From contig CM059622.1 of assembly GCA_030435675.1 (NCBI GenBank), positions 12,400,001 through 12,464,000 of the forward strand: a stretch of 64,000 nt of DNA. Reading direction: 5' to 3'. Below are positions 10,939 through 23,174 of the stretch, piece by piece (positions within the stretch are counted from its first letter, which is position 1; each line of letters starts with the position of its first letter). Made by a program: the position numbers and the translations under genes. The notes beneath the pieces were generated by a model. The model was given only the letters and a program-made list of their open reading frames with translations, was not told the DNA's origin and ran no database searches. This DNA is from Steinernema hermaphroditum (taxonomy: Eukaryota; Nematoda; Chromadorea; Rhabditida; Steinernematidae).

Positions 10939-12303
10939 AAAATAAAATTGTAACTAGACTATGCATTGTCGTATGGATTCTCCCTCACAATAGAGTGCAA
11001 AATATTAAGTTAATTCATTGAACGTTCTAGCAGTGCAGCTTCCGATCTTGATAGCATCTCAAGTTCCTAATTTTGAAATGATTTTGTTCCAAATTTGTCC
11101 GCTTTTTCCAACAAAATATATTGTTATCGGCGTTCGTTGACCGACACAACAAGTGACTAGGTTCGTTGACCTACACAACCACTGACTAGAGCACACTGAC
11201 TCCTATAAGCACAGTAAAACATAATGCCCATACTTAAGAACCGCGCACACTACTGGGATCGCCGTGCTCTATTCTGATGTGCCGAAGTCAGAAGAAGACC
11301 GGCGACTACGGAGTGACAATGTGGTTTCTTGTGCATATATATGACGTCTCGCAAGGCGTACGCATTTGATACGAGAAATAAACTCGAACTCGAAACTCGA
11401 AACTTACTTAAGAAGCAATTCATTGCGCCAATGTCAACATAAACAGATATGGTCTCGCATTACTGTACCTTTCAAATCATTTTTCCTGCTTCTGCGCTCG
11501 CTTATCGTGCAGATACGTGTATTTTAAGCTGTCTTCTCTAGTACACACTGCACCTATCGTCTTCGCTCAGTTTGTGTTTCGTCGTCGCATTTTAAGCTGT
11601 CTTCCCGCGGTTTATCGGTCCTTTTATCTCATGGAGAACAAGAAGCACTTGCAGCCAGAAAAGCTAGTAGATCAGTAGTCAATAGGGACTGCACACATAC
11701 TAGAGGCCACTAGAGGCCATCAAGATCAAACGCAGTGAGAAGGAAAGCGCGTCACGTCCGTCGCAGCATAGCAAAGGTACGGATTGGACGGAGAGTTTTA
11801 AGGCGAGCACCCATCGCGCTTCTCTTTTTGAGCGTTCCTTCCCGTGGTTGGCGCAATGATCGCAGGGAGCCGAAGAAGGCGTAAAACTCCAGGGTTGCCG
11901 AAGCTCGGTCCACTTGGCCAAGAAACTATTCATAACTTTCGCGCGCCGCCCAGTCAAGTCGCTGCAACCTCGACGTGTACACCAACAGCTGAACCGAAGA
12001 CGGATGCGCGCCCCGCTTCGCACTGTTATTGCCTTTCTACTAGATTGATGCAAGAAGAGTGGCACAAACCGTACACCATCGTTAACACCAGGGATCAGGG
12101 TCTTATTCAACTTTCCCACCCACGGTGGGCGCTATAGATCTTATTTTTGACCATTATTTTTGTTTGTTCAGCGTTTCCACTAAAGATGAACTGACAAGAA
12201 CGGCACTTTTTGAATGAAAACTATAGATACACTTCAGACTCGTTTGCTTTGTTACTGATATTTATAGTGTGATGTATTTACAATAAATTAGTAATGGCAA
12301 TAA
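10939..12303. other. Repeat-rich intergenic region without a supported gene
   Basis: Holds a 29-bp tandem pair GTTCGTTGACCKACACAAC... at about 11134-11189, a SINE 3' end at 11290-11400 (GACGTCTCGCAAGGCGTACG then GAGAAATAAACTCG repeats), a duplicated ATTTTAAGCTGTCTTC at 11520-11610, and a SINE-core fragment at about 11835-11900 (GTTGGCGCAATGATCGC). A 139-codon minus frame at 11700-12119 spans that core fragment and is not taken as a gene. Confidence 0.5.
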
Positions 12304-14286
12304 TCATAGCTTTGCCTTTGCTTTCTTGCTATATCCGTCGGAAAAGTTATCGTATTGGTCTTGGCCATAATTGTGTCCGCTTCCGAAGCCTCCATCCAGC
12401 GATCCATAGTTCTCTTCATTATCGCTAGGGTCCTGATTGCCTCCATAATGCTGGCTTTGACTACCGTATCCCATCGTTCCCTCTCCATACAGTGCACTGG
12501 TTGCCGTTTGCCCATAGCTTTGGTCACTTCCCAACGATGGGCCGCCTTCGCCGTATGGAGCACCGGAATTCCACTGGTTTACTGGCTGGCCATACGTTCC
12601 ACTATTGCCATTGTTTTGACCGTTGTATGTAATGCCGCTATTTAGGGAATTGCCATATTGATTGCGTGTGTTGAAGTTCGCAGAAGGATAGATATTAGGC
12701 GTTATTCCGCTGACGTAGTTTTGGCCGGAAGTTGCCGGAATGGTTCCGAAGCCATTCGCATTTACATTGTATGCAGTTGAACTCATTCCACTCTGCGGAT
12801 AATTCGAGAACGATGAACCACCATAGTCATTGCCACTATCTCCTTGACCCATGAAGTTTTGTTGACCTGATTGAGCTCCAGCATATTCAGATCTGATGCC
12901 ACTTGTCGCTCCGCTACCGTATGACTGTTGGGTTCCCGTGGCCGCGTTTTGCGCTCCATGGTTTACGTAGCTGTTGTAGGTTGTCTGGGGGCCCACGCTC
13001 TGATAATTTTGTTGATTTCCTCCATAGTGAACTCGTGCTTGGTAAGAGTTTGGTTGCAGACCAGGAAGGGTATTAAATGAAGTCGCATAGCTGTTATATT
13101 CTTGAAGGTTCTGGATCGATGTTTGCGATGCACCTCCATAGTTTATGTTTGGGCCGTGTACCTCCTGCACATTTCCCTGGTTTGGACTGAAAGAACCGGA
13201 ATAACTTCCATAGTTACTTGCAGTAGATTGCGATCCATAGCCGTTTAGCGTTCCTTGTCCAGCGAAACCTGCATACGTATTGGCCTGTGACTGACCACCG
13301 TATCCTGATTGTGGATAACCACTAATTCCTTGAGAGCCACCATAGGTGTTAGAAAGAAGTCCATCATAACCATTATTTTGATAGCTTCCAAAGCCACTGC
13401 CGCTTTGCTGTCCTCCTACCAATCCTTGCTGACCAGCACCAAAGCTGCTCGTTTGTTGATAGTCACTTTCAAAGCTGGATCCAACTTGGCCGCCATACAC
13501 ACTTCCTTGAATTCCGGAGAGACCGTTGACGTTACTGTAGCTGCCGGCTGCGTTGCCGTAACCTATTGCACGAAGGAAATAATAACGTTAAGAAAGAATT
13601 ATGAGCACCTTGATGAGAAGTATGTCCACCGATATGTCCAAGACTCCCTTGCCTTCTTGCCTGAAGCGAACCAAGCTTCGCGGAATCAATGCTGCCATAA
13701 CTTCCAAACTTGATTTTCATTTTCCCGGCACCACCTGTTATGGCGCCGGCATAATTTTCAGTTTCAACCTGAGATTGCTTGGTGCCTGAAAATCCACTTT
13801 GATACGGATCGGGGTCGGCGGCTGCTTCGACTGTTTTCTGTTTGGCTAAACGTTTCGATGTTTCTTAAGGCTGAAATATTCCTTTACCTTTTTCACGCCT
13901 ATAAACGGAAAGAAGATCTTGAAGATCAGTCGTTAATCCGCTTGTGAATTTCGCTGTTTCCTAGAGCAGTATTGTTTAAAAAATGGAAATATGAGGAACT
14001 GTTACCTGCACACTGGCTCCGCTAGAACTAATCGATCCAGCCGACAAGACACCAGATTTTGTGGTTATTCTTGCAACTACGGGGAACGTTGATATCAAAC
14101 TTCCTTGGTTATAAGCTACAGGAACTAAATGATAGGAGATGACGAAGTTTTCGTCGCCTAGTCACCTCTCTGATTCGATAGCGGAGAGTCTTTGGCGACA
14201 CTTCTCCTTCTTGAGTATTCTGTAAAGTTTTGTGGTGATGCAAGAACATGGGCAAATAGAAGAAATACCAACAGTATTGGAGACAT
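12304..14286 (-). CDS. Secreted Gly/Tyr/Ser/Gln-rich low-complexity protein
   Basis: Five exons on the minus strand: 14286-14166, 14124-14006, 13960-13888, 13845-13609, 13562-12304 (121+119+73+237+1259 nt; 602 residues). The start gives a signal peptide, MSPILLVFLLFAHVLA, followed by a basic SRRRS stretch that could be a processing site. The first 200 residues are moderately complex; the remaining 400 are a degenerate low-complexity tract dominated by YGG, YGQ, GSGF, SYG and QQ. The C-terminus is basic (KKAKAKL). A TTGTCTTCAG directly before the ATG, without a donor upstream, suggests spliced-leader addition. The composition resembles secreted structural proteins of cuticle, eggshell or silk type and also prion-like tracts; I recognise no domain and assign no function. 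Confidence 0.82.
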
Positions 14287-14931
14287 CTGAAGACAACTTC
14301 TTGGATACAAATCACCATAATGATATACAATAAAAATGCGCCACCCCAGGGAAGCACATATCCAAATTACTCATGCCATTCCAATGGGGAAAACAATGAT
14401 TAAAAAGCCCCTAAAACGGTGCGCAAGAGAAATCTGTACTAAGAGAGAGAGCATATTATCCCTGTTCCACTCAATGTGTGCCTTCAGCTCGACGTTCCGC
14501 GCTCATATAGGTGTCAAATAGTGTTCGACGCAAACAAACAAAAGTGACACCACAGAGGCATTGTCCAAAGCGCGCCTCCGATCGCTTGCTTGCTGTCTCC
14601 AGATATACATAGCACTCTCTCAAATGTTTCAGTTTCTTGCCCTAGAAATCGGAACACACCGTGAAGCGTCAATCTTTGAGGCGCGTCCGAAACAGTTAAT
14701 AATTAGATGACTACGGTAAGTTGGGGCTTAATTATGAAAAGACGAGAAAAACAAACATCTTAAGGTACGAGTTAACTCAACCAGGTGAGAAATAAACGCA
14801 CCTGCTAGCACGTAAAAACAATGTGAAGTGTTTAACGGACTGTATACGATTCATGGTGACTTACCTGGGAGATCGCTCCAATTGAGTAAAGTCTCTTTAT
14901 TTCACCCATCAGGTCCATCTTTTGACATAAC
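14287..14931. other. Intergenic between the low-complexity gene and the chemoreceptor cluster
   Basis: No gene or repeat is recognised; presumably holds both divergent promoters. Confidence 0.35.
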
Positions 14932-15897
14932 ATGCCGTCGTCATTGTTCCACATTGCTCACTTAACCGGTATCACCATTCATTTGCTATCGTTTGTCATA
15001 TCAACGATAACTATTATTTTGAAAACACCGAAATCTGTGAGAATCTACAGCCGCTTCCTGATTAACATAAATTGCTGGTTCCACATCTTGGCATTCTTTG
15101 TATCTGACGTGTCTACAACCACACTCACTCACGTGGACAACACCTTCTGCTTCTACTACCCGTCGAACATCGGCTTAGAGTTTCCCTTAAATATCAACCC
15201 GATTATTATCAGCAGTTGTTCCTTAAACGGCTTCATAGCGTTGTTTCTGGCCTTCTCGTTTCTGTTCTACCGAAGCTCGAGGTTGACCGTCCAGGACAGC
15301 AGTAAACACCGTGGACGTCGAGTATGGGTAACGTGGCTATCCGCAATCTCACTGCATTCTGTCGCTTGTGGCTGCAACGTTTATATCATATTCTGTCGGC
15401 CTCACCCTCCTGTCCCAGCAAGCTACGCTGGGAATCATGAATTATTCTGTGTCGCCACCGCTACAGATCAACGGTGGATGATCACTTGGTCAACATTTTT
15501 TCTCATTGTAGCCTCCATTCTAACAGTATTGATAGTATTGTTCGTTATTGGAATTTTCAAGTATCTTAGAGCCCCATTCATACATAATCACAAATCGTTT
15601 TCTCTTCATAAGTCGTTTGTAACCTCCGTTCTCTTAATGTCATGTACACCTCTCCTTCTGTTCATGGCGCCCATTGGATTTATTGTCGCTAATCTTTTTC
15701 TCAACAATATGATATTCGTGGAGACTCTCATTGAGATAGTTGTTATTCTTCTTCCATTCCAGGCCAGTGTTAACAGTATAATCATCATTGTTACCGTCAG
15801 GCCCTACAGGGAGTCTTTCGTGCAGGTTCTGAAACGTTTCAAGCCTGCTAGTACCAAGCATACAGTTGCTGTGCCTTCATCAAGAGTATTGAAGTGA
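14932..15897 (+). CDS. Chemoreceptor, Str-superfamily 7TM GPCR (Srh/Sri-like), intact
   Basis: Intronless 321-residue protein with seven hydrophobic segments. Family marks are KTPKSVRIYSRFLININCWFH after TM1, SFSLHKSFVTSVLLMSCTPLLLF at TM6 and the ending FQASVNSIIIIVTVRPYRESF, whose PYR motif closes TM7 in the Srh/Sri/Str group. These receptors act in ciliated sensory neurons of nematodes. It is the most intact member of a local group with 16961, 18907 and 25509. Subfamily placement between Srh and Sri is uncertain because the group is divergent. Confidence 0.85.
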   Translation: MPSSLFHIAHLTGITIHLLSFVISTITIILKTPKSVRIYSRFLININCWFHILAFFVSDVSTTTLTHVDNTFCFYYPSNIGLEFPLNINPIIISSCSLNGFIALFLAFSFLFYRSSRLTVQDSSKHRGRRVWVTWLSAISLHSVACGCNVYIIFCRPHPPVPASYAGNHELFCVATATDQRWMITWSTFFLIVASILTVLIVLFVIGIFKYLRAPFIHNHKSFSLHKSFVTSVLLMSCTPLLLFMAPIGFIVANLFLNNMIFVETLIEIVVILLPFQASVNSIIIIVTVRPYRESFVQVLKRFKPASTKHTVAVPSSRVLK

Positions 15898-16960
15898 ATA
15901 AAGAAAGCGTTCAAAAATACAAAAACCTCGATCGATTCGTATGTTACAATATTGGTCAGTTTAACATTGCACTCCCGTGAATTAGTGGCATGATGTCATG
16001 TAAAATTGATGATATCGCAGACGGAGCTTCACTATGTGGTGGAGTGTTGTTTCGATCATGATCTGCCTAGCCGTCCACTTGCCCTTTCGTTCACTGGGAT
16101 GTGTTGACTGACCGGTCGTAATAGGCCTTCGTTGTTGCCGCTCTGGTTCCGACATGGCATGATGCACCAGTATTTCCAACGTGAAGATTCGCTGTATCGC
16201 CGATGACCATACCACCACCTGCTCCAAAGATGTATTTCCGCTTCGTTATGCTTCAACGTCTCGCCTGCACCGAATTAAGCATTGTCACAGCCCGTAGAAA
16301 TTGATCGCTGCCCTCAGAATCGGCATCGTGCCCTGTGTCGAAAAAATAGGAAAGCCAGCAACTACGGTGCGATATAATAAGTTGTCTTTCGTAGCACAAC
16401 ACCATTGATCCAGGAGTACTGGTTACACTGCTTATGTCTTATTAGAGGTCGCTGAATGAGGACGTAAAAACTGAAGTGTAAAGCAGTTCATGTTCCAAAC
16501 ATGCTTTCTCCCACCCGAACCATTAAGTTCAAAGGACATAATTAAAAAAGGTTCTGAACTTGGAGCAGGTGCTATAGGTGAACGCTTATGTGTCGACCGT
16601 AATCTGCTTATGTAAGTACGGAAACGACCGATAATATCCAGTATTAACTTAGGCTCTATTGTTGCCGTCCACCGTCGTTTACTAGTCAAGCTTTCAAAAA
16701 TACTGAAAACCTAACTGCCCGATGCTCTATTTTATCTTTCCCGGGTAAACTCAGTTAGAAAACGTTCGACATACTGTGTTGCGGCACTAGGTGGAGAACG
16801 TCATAACGACTGAAACAGTCAACAGCCATTCCACGACTAATACTAAGCTATTTGTCAAGTGAGCATTTAAGACAGTGTTTACAATATCTGAGGGAGTAGT
16901 AGTAGGTTTGCTGAAAGCACACTGGCGTATTCTTCGAGTACTCCGAGCCCAAGTGCCAAC
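15898..16960. other. Intergenic; right part belongs to a tandem duplicated unit
   Basis: From about 16250 the sequence matches 18150-18905 (for example CACAGCCCGTAGAAATTGATCG at 16287 and 18175). The duplicated unit therefore contains about 700 bp of 5' flank plus the receptor gene. A minus frame at 16432-16689 is interrupted in the second unit and is not called. Confidence 0.5.
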
Positions 16961-17917
16961 ATGCCGTCGACTCCGCTTCCCGTCGCTCGTATAATTGGTG
17001 TGACCATTCATATACTCACACTTGTCATATCAACGGTAATTATGGTTTTGAAAACACCAAGATCTGTGGCCATCTACAGTCGCTTTCTTGCCAATGTCAA
17101 TTTCTGGTTCCACATCACCGCATTTTTTATGTCTGCCTTGTCCACGGGTTCATTTGCGGAGATTGATAGCACATTCTGCTTCTTTTATACATCGAATATC
17201 GGCTTTGAATTTCCAGTAATATTCAATGCAACCGCTGTCACAAGTTGTTCCTTAAACGGCTTCGTTGCGCTATTCCTCGCCTTCGCTTTCTTGTTTTACC
17301 GCAGTTCGCGGCTCCTAGAGGTCACGGATACTTCTATTCGCTCGAAAATGCGACACGTCGTATCCTGGCTCTGTGCTATATCACTGCATTGCATCGTTTC
17401 ATGCTGCAACGGTTATTTTCTTCTATATCGAAGTCATCCCCCCGTCCCACAGAGCTACAATGGAGGCCATCATCTGTAGTGTATAGCTACCAGTACAGAT
17501 CAAGAGTTCACTATTATCTGGTCGACATTTTTCTCGGTTGTTGCCGTCATTCTAACAACATTAGTGGTAGTGTTCGTTGTTGGCATTCTGAAGTATCTAA
17601 AAGTTCCCGCAATTTACAGTCACCGAACCTTTTCTCTTCATAAGTCGTTTGTGACCTCTGTACTCTTGATGTCATGCACTCCGCTACTTCTCTTCATCGT
17701 TCCCATCGGATTTATTGTAGCCAATCTCTTTCTGGGTAATATGCTCTTCGTTGAAACTCTCGTTGATCTTGTCGTTGTTTTGCTGCCTTACCAGGCATCT
17801 GTAAACAGTATTATCATCATAGCGACAGTTAAACCTTACCGACAATCTGTTATGCAGGTTGTGCGATATTTCAGAGCGCAACCAGTCAATCACACCATTG
17901 CGAGCATAATGAAATAA
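16961..17917 (+). pseudogene. Chemoreceptor, Str superfamily, disabled by one nonsense codon
   Basis: Closely related to the receptor at 14932 and nearly a twin of 18907. The frame starts MPSTPLPVARIIGVT and runs through TM4, then hits TAG at 17477-17479 where the twin has a Tyr codon (TAC), within GGHHL-stop-CIATSTD versus GGHQLYCMATRTD. There is no length change, and the same frame continues undamaged for another 146 codons to PYRQSVMQVV and the natural stop. A single substitution is thus the only visible lesion. It could be a recent pseudogene, a polymorphic null, an assembly error, or a readthrough gene. Confidence 0.85.
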
Positions 17918-18906
17918 AAAAGATAATTTATGTTCTGTTAGCCAGATTTGTATGTTAAATTTCTGTATGTTTCAGACATTTTCCTTTCTACATAATAAAC
18001 AGCCCTCCCGTGTTCATTTTTAAATTACCGCTTTAACTTGACCTATGCGTTAGAGCCCTGAGTACGTACTGTCTTTTGCAACGGACTGGGTAATATACAC
18101 GTCGCAATCTTTAACTGCTATTATGTGAAGGTATATCTAGGAAAACGTCTCGCCTCCACCGTGCTCAGCATCTTCACAGCCCGTAGAAATTGATCGTTGC
18201 CCTCAAAATCGGCATCCTGCCCTGTGACGAAGAAATATGAAAGCCAGGAATACGGTGTGGCATTGCTCTATTTGTACCATAATAAGTTGTCTTGCGTGGC
18301 GTAACACCATTGATCCATGAGATTAAACTGATAATACTGATTATTTCTTATTAGAGGTCGCTGAGGAAGGACATAAAACTAAAGTGTAAAGCAGACCATG
18401 TCCCAAACATGCTTTCTCCCACCTGAACCATTAGTTCAAAGGACATAATTTAAAATGCTGCTGAACATGGAGCAGGTGCTGTAGGTGAACGCTTATGTGT
18501 CGACCGTAATCTGCTTATGCAAGTACGGAAACGACCAATGATATCAAGCAATTCATAGTTTCCGGTGAACTTAAGCTCTATTGTTGCCGTTCACCGTCAG
18601 TTACTTGACAAGCTTTCAAAACTAATCTTCCCTAATCTTCTTCTTAATAAACTTCCCGATACTCTATTTTATCCAACTTTCTTTATGAACTCAATCAGAG
18701 AACATTACATTATGGACGATGTGTTGCGGCGCCAGGTGAAGAACGTTATAACGGTTGAAGAAATCAATAGCCTTTCCAGGACTAATACTAAGGTATTTGT
18801 CAGGTGGGCATTTAAGACAGTGTATCTGAGGGATTAGTTTGATTGAATTACTTTCGTTGACAACGTGCTGGCGTATTCTTTGACTAATCCGAGCCCAAGT
18901 GCCAAC
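17918..18906. other. Intergenic, second copy of the duplicated 5' flank
   Basis: From about 18150 it is homologous to 16250-16960. A 90-codon frame at 18565-18837 lies inside this flank and is not conserved in the other copy. Confidence 0.5.
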
Positions 18907-19847
18907 ATGCCGTCGGCTCCGCTTCACGTCGCTCGTATAATTGGTGTGACCATTCATATACTCACGCTTGTCACATCAACGGTAATTATGGTTTTGAAAA
19001 CACCAAGATCTGTGGCGGTCTACAGCCGCTTTCTAGTCAATGTCAATTTCTGGTTCCACGCCACCGCGTTCTTTGCGTCTACCTTGTCCACAGGAGCATT
19101 TGTGGAGGTAGACAGCACATTCTGCTTTTGCTATACGTCAAATATCGGCTTTGAATTTTCTTCAGTATTCAATACGACTGCTATCACAAGTTGTTCTTTA
19201 AACGGCTTTATTGCGCTATTGCCTTCTTGTTTTACCGCAGTTCGCAGCTCCTACTAGTTGCGGATGCATCTAATCGCTCCAAAATGCGTCACTTCATGTC
19301 CTGGCTCTCCGCTATATTACTACATGGCATCGTTTCATGCTGCAACGGTTATTTCCTTCTATATCGAAGTCATCCACCCGTCCCAAAGAGTTACAATGGA
19401 GGCCATCAGCTTTACTGTATGGCTACCAGAACAGACCACGAATTTACTATTATTTGGTCCACATTTTTCTTGGTTGTTGCCGTCATTCTAACAACATTAG
19501 TGATAGTGTTCGTTGTTGGCATTCTGAAGTATCTCAAAGTTCCCGCAATTTACAGTCACCGAACCTTTTCTCTTCATAAGTCGTTTGTGACCTCTGTACT
19601 CTTGATGTCATGCACTCCACTCCTTCTCTTCATTATACCCCTCGGATTTGTTGTAGCAAATCTCTTTCTGGGTAATATGATATTCGTTCAGACCCTCATT
19701 GATCTTATCGTTGTCTTGCTACCCTATCAGGCCTCTGTAAACAGTATTATCATCATAGCAACCGTCAAACCTTACCGACAAGCTGTTATTCATGTTATGG
19801 AACGGTTTAGAGCGCTATCAAGCACACCATTTCGCCGGGCACAGTGA
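18907..19847 (+). pseudogene. Chemoreceptor, Str superfamily, disabled by a 10-bp deletion
   Basis: Twin of the 16961 gene. The frame beginning MPSAPLHVARIIGVT is intact until NGFIAL, where about 10 bases present in the twin (within CTATTCCTCGCCTTCGCTTTC) are missing near 19217-19220. The reading frame shifts and ends at 19257. The shifted frame then carries the rest of the receptor without damage (FLFYRSSQLLLV to PYRQAVIHVM). This lesion is independent of the stop codon in the twin. Confidence 0.87.
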
Positions 19848-21663
19848 AATAAAAAGAGGATGGAGGTTGTGGTAGCTGTATCCAGATTTGTTTATTACAT
19901 TTCCTGATGCTCCTTTGTAGATAATAAACAGCCCGCCTGTGTTCATTTTTAAATTACCTTCTGTAACTCGTCCTATGCGTAAGAGCGTTTCTTCTTGCCT
20001 ACGGAGGCAAGTCAACAACGGGCAAGCAGCGGATCCTGTCGTAGCAACCAGTCGCTTCCGACCTTTTCTCTCTCAGAAACCATGAAATACACTGACTTCA
20101 CGGCTAAACAGGGAAAAACTACGACGCGAAGAAAAGGGACGAAAGCGCGATGAATACCAAACACTACTGTCTACGAGACACTACAACGGAGGACAAGAAC
20201 CCGGCTCATGGAAAGTTCCAGAAGGAAGTCTAGACTGACTACGCGTTTGCAAGATCGGCTCAATGTGCAGTTGTTGTTCGTGTATACCACCTGCGGGTTG
20301 GTCGTTTCGTGTTGCTGCGGTTTAACGTTATTGTGCGGGTGTTTGTGATCGGCGAATTAAAATAGCCGTTTCATCGTGTTCTTGGTTTTAGTTGGAGTCT
20401 TCTGGGCCTATAAGTATTGCATTCGGGCGGTACGAGCTAGGCGGTGAAACTCTAGGTTGCGGACACTTGTCTTGACTCGATAGCGACAACATTCGGGTTG
20501 TCGTGAGCTTGAGGAGCAAGTAATATTGTAGGAGGCCGTTTCTTTGCCTAGTGCAACGTGCGGACGGTTCACGGAGTGGATTATACCGCGTGGCGCGATC
20601 GGTGCAGTCTATTGGAAGAAGAATCGTGCATCGGTCGTTTGGCGAGCAGTTGTCGGATTCTACTCAAGGAACACCTTTGGCAGCGGTCAGCCGCCGCTTT
20701 AGATCCTAAGCTTCTCGAATGGCCCTGAAAACTGGCCCCCACGTTACCTTTTTGGGCAAATCAGAGTACATTCTGGTAGAGAGAGTGCGTCATTTTTACA
20801 TCATCTTTCGTTCCCAAAGCTAAAATCAAGGATGGAAAGTGTACATGTAATCAGCCCTCAGAACGTGTGCATCGTTCTCTCTAAACGACCGAAAAAATGG
20901 CTGTTTACATAACACATCTCACTTGTTAATTACTGTTCACTACTGTCTTTTACGGCAAACTAGATTATATACTCGTTGAAACCTCCGACTACCATTATTC
21001 GAAGGTACATTTTAAAAAATGAAGTTCTAAGAGCTGGTAAAGCTGAGATGTCAAAAATTCAGACGAAGAAGCAATTAGTGGGAAACAACTTTGATCGACA
21101 TATGCATGAAAGCCATAACCGATCAAAAACCACAAAACCAGACAAATAAACTACAAATGAAATACTGTAGTGTTCCGTGAAGCCTCGCTGATTCCAGAGC
21201 TAACTATTGGGTTGTGGCATGAAAAATGGTGCCTCATTTCAATAAGCGTTTATTAGCATAAAGATAAACACTTCATTTAACGTATCACCATTATGTCGTG
21301 CATCAACATAGAAAATCATGGGTTTAGGCCCTATTTTTCTTTTTTTTACCCTGTTTTGTTTTGAGTGGTCTCCTCTGATGTCTTCATTTACGGATGGGCA
21401 TAGATGACAGTAACATAGAGCGAAGAGAGTGCTATACAAATGCAAAATAGAGAGGGTCGGCTTGAAAAGATGCCGCCTCGGGTAACACACGTGGGAAACC
21501 GCCCACATTGTTCACAGCAAGAAAAGTTAACATTTATTTGAAAAATATTGTACTTGCTTAGCAGACATATATCAAAACACACGTGGGAAACATTTGCAAG
21601 AAAAAAAGTACACCCTTTTCCAGACAGACATTCCTAGTCATTCTCGTCCGCAACTCGGAAATA
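19848..21663. other. Intergenic, no supported gene
   Basis: The first 130 bases resemble the 3' flank of the 16961 copy (AACAGCCC, GTGTTCATTTTTAAATTACC). The rest shows short unrelated frames only. The GC-richer block at about 20250-20720 has no recognised coding or repeat identity. Confidence 0.35.
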
Positions 21664-22614
21664 TCACTTTTTCAAAACATTCACCGATGCTGTTTTCTTT
21701 TTTCGCAACTTTGCAGCGAGTACAACGGAACAGAAGGTGATGTAAATAGAAAAAAGAGCTACTGGATACTGCCCGACGAAGTTTGTAATGAATACACCAA
21801 GTGCGTAGTTCAGAATGGCTGTAGTAATGGAAGGAATAACGACGAGAATCATTTCTGCCAACATCTGATAGAGAACAATTTGGTTAGCCTTGAAGAGCAG
21901 TTGTTTTAAAAGATTTTTCAACATCTTCCCTACCGTCTTCAAGTTTGCGTTTATTGTTATGCCCTTCTGAGCGTTCATAAAAATTCGGAGCCTCCAAACG
22001 AATCCTGCAGTGGCTATGATGTTCGCAATGCAGGCTGCACATTGGACCATGTAGACGATCATTACTACTCGATTGAGAGGAGTGCTTAGAAGTGAGTCAT
22101 TAAGGGAAGTATCCAGTGGCAGTGTGTAACACGGCAGAGTGTACGCCCCTAAGGCTGCGAAAAGGAGCAGACTCAAAAGTAGTAAAGCTGAAAAGAGCAG
22201 TCTCTTCTTGTACTTGATCTGATATTCAACGGGAGTGTGCACAGCCAAGAATCTGTCAAGTACGATGAAAATGTTTCCAAAAGTAATGATGACCGAAGAG
22301 GAGACAACTACGGAAAATGTCCAGTAGTTGTAGGGGTCGCTGCACGCGGTACCTAAAACATGTCATTCGAAATGACCGCACGAGATCCTGTGTGAAGCAC
22401 CTGCGTGTTGGAAAATGTTCCCCAGCGTGAACAAGACCGTGCTGATATTGTACAGGAAATGGAAGACGATCTGCGAGAGAAGCATGTTGTAGTGCTTCTC
22501 AGTTTTCTTTTTATGTAGATAAATTGATACAAGAGTTTTCAAGTTAATCGCAATTGCAGATATACTAGACAGCACAACAATCCAGTTGATGATCAGAGCA
22601 GAGAGGGCTGACAT
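21664..22614 (-). CDS. Chemoreceptor-type 7TM GPCR with DRF motif (Srbc/Srsx-like)
   Basis: Two exons on the minus strand, 22614-22401 and 22352-21664 (214+689 nt, 300 residues), separated by a 48-bp intron. TM1 and TM2 lie in exon 1 (MSALSALIINWIVVLSS, then HKKKTEKHYNMLLSQIVFHF). Exon 2 carries a CSDPYNYWT extracellular segment and, at the end of TM3, IVLDRFLAVHTPVEY, matching the DR(F/Y) motif of nematode Srbc and related families. Four further hydrophobic segments follow, and the tail is basic (AKLRKKKTASVNVLKK). Receptor identity is firm; the exact family is my inference. Confidence 0.78.
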
Positions 22615-23174
22615 CGCGCTCTAAGGTTTTCAAGGAAAGAAGAAAAACTAAAGGGTAACTAGTAGGACGAAAGGCGTTTCACGATCTATTGACAACTGTG
22701 GGAAAAATACGAGCATTAATGGTTGTGTTTTTCATTTAAGTGCCCCATGTAAAAAAGCGTCGCGAAAAACATAGTCTCCATGAGGAAAGAAGAAATTCCA
22801 GATAGAAAAAAATGTAAAAGATATCAAATAAATCTGACACCCATTTACATTTGGACAAAAGTATGGGCCACCCTTTACATTTATCTCGTATCTAGCCTTC
22901 TTTTCACTGTTATTCATTGCTATTATGTGTTTCACAACAATGGGTGGAGGCGCTTGCCGTACAGAGATCGAAAAGGACAAAATTGAAGAGCTCCATTCTG
23001 GACATATGCCCACATGGAAACGCAATAGGCACCTGGCCACATGTTCCTTGACAACATCATCCAGATCATGCACGTCACCGTTTTCGGCGTCGCAGATTAC
23101 ATAGGTGTACAAATTGTACCATTTACGTGCTTGTGGCCATCACTTTCCCTTCGCAACTTAGAACCCCAACTCGA
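22615..23174. other. Intergenic; overlapping weak frames on both strands
   Basis: No frame here has domain or splice support. The segment around 22830-22880 (GGACAAAAGTATGGGCCACCC) looks like worn transposon sequence but could not be assigned. Confidence 0.3.

Noticed and set aside
11700..12119. 139-codon minus frame
   Set aside because: Spans a SINE-core fragment; no signal, domain or conserved frame.
17476..17480. Frameshift in the 16961 receptor
   Set aside because: Alignment with the twin shows equal length; the break is a substitution to TAG and the same frame continues.
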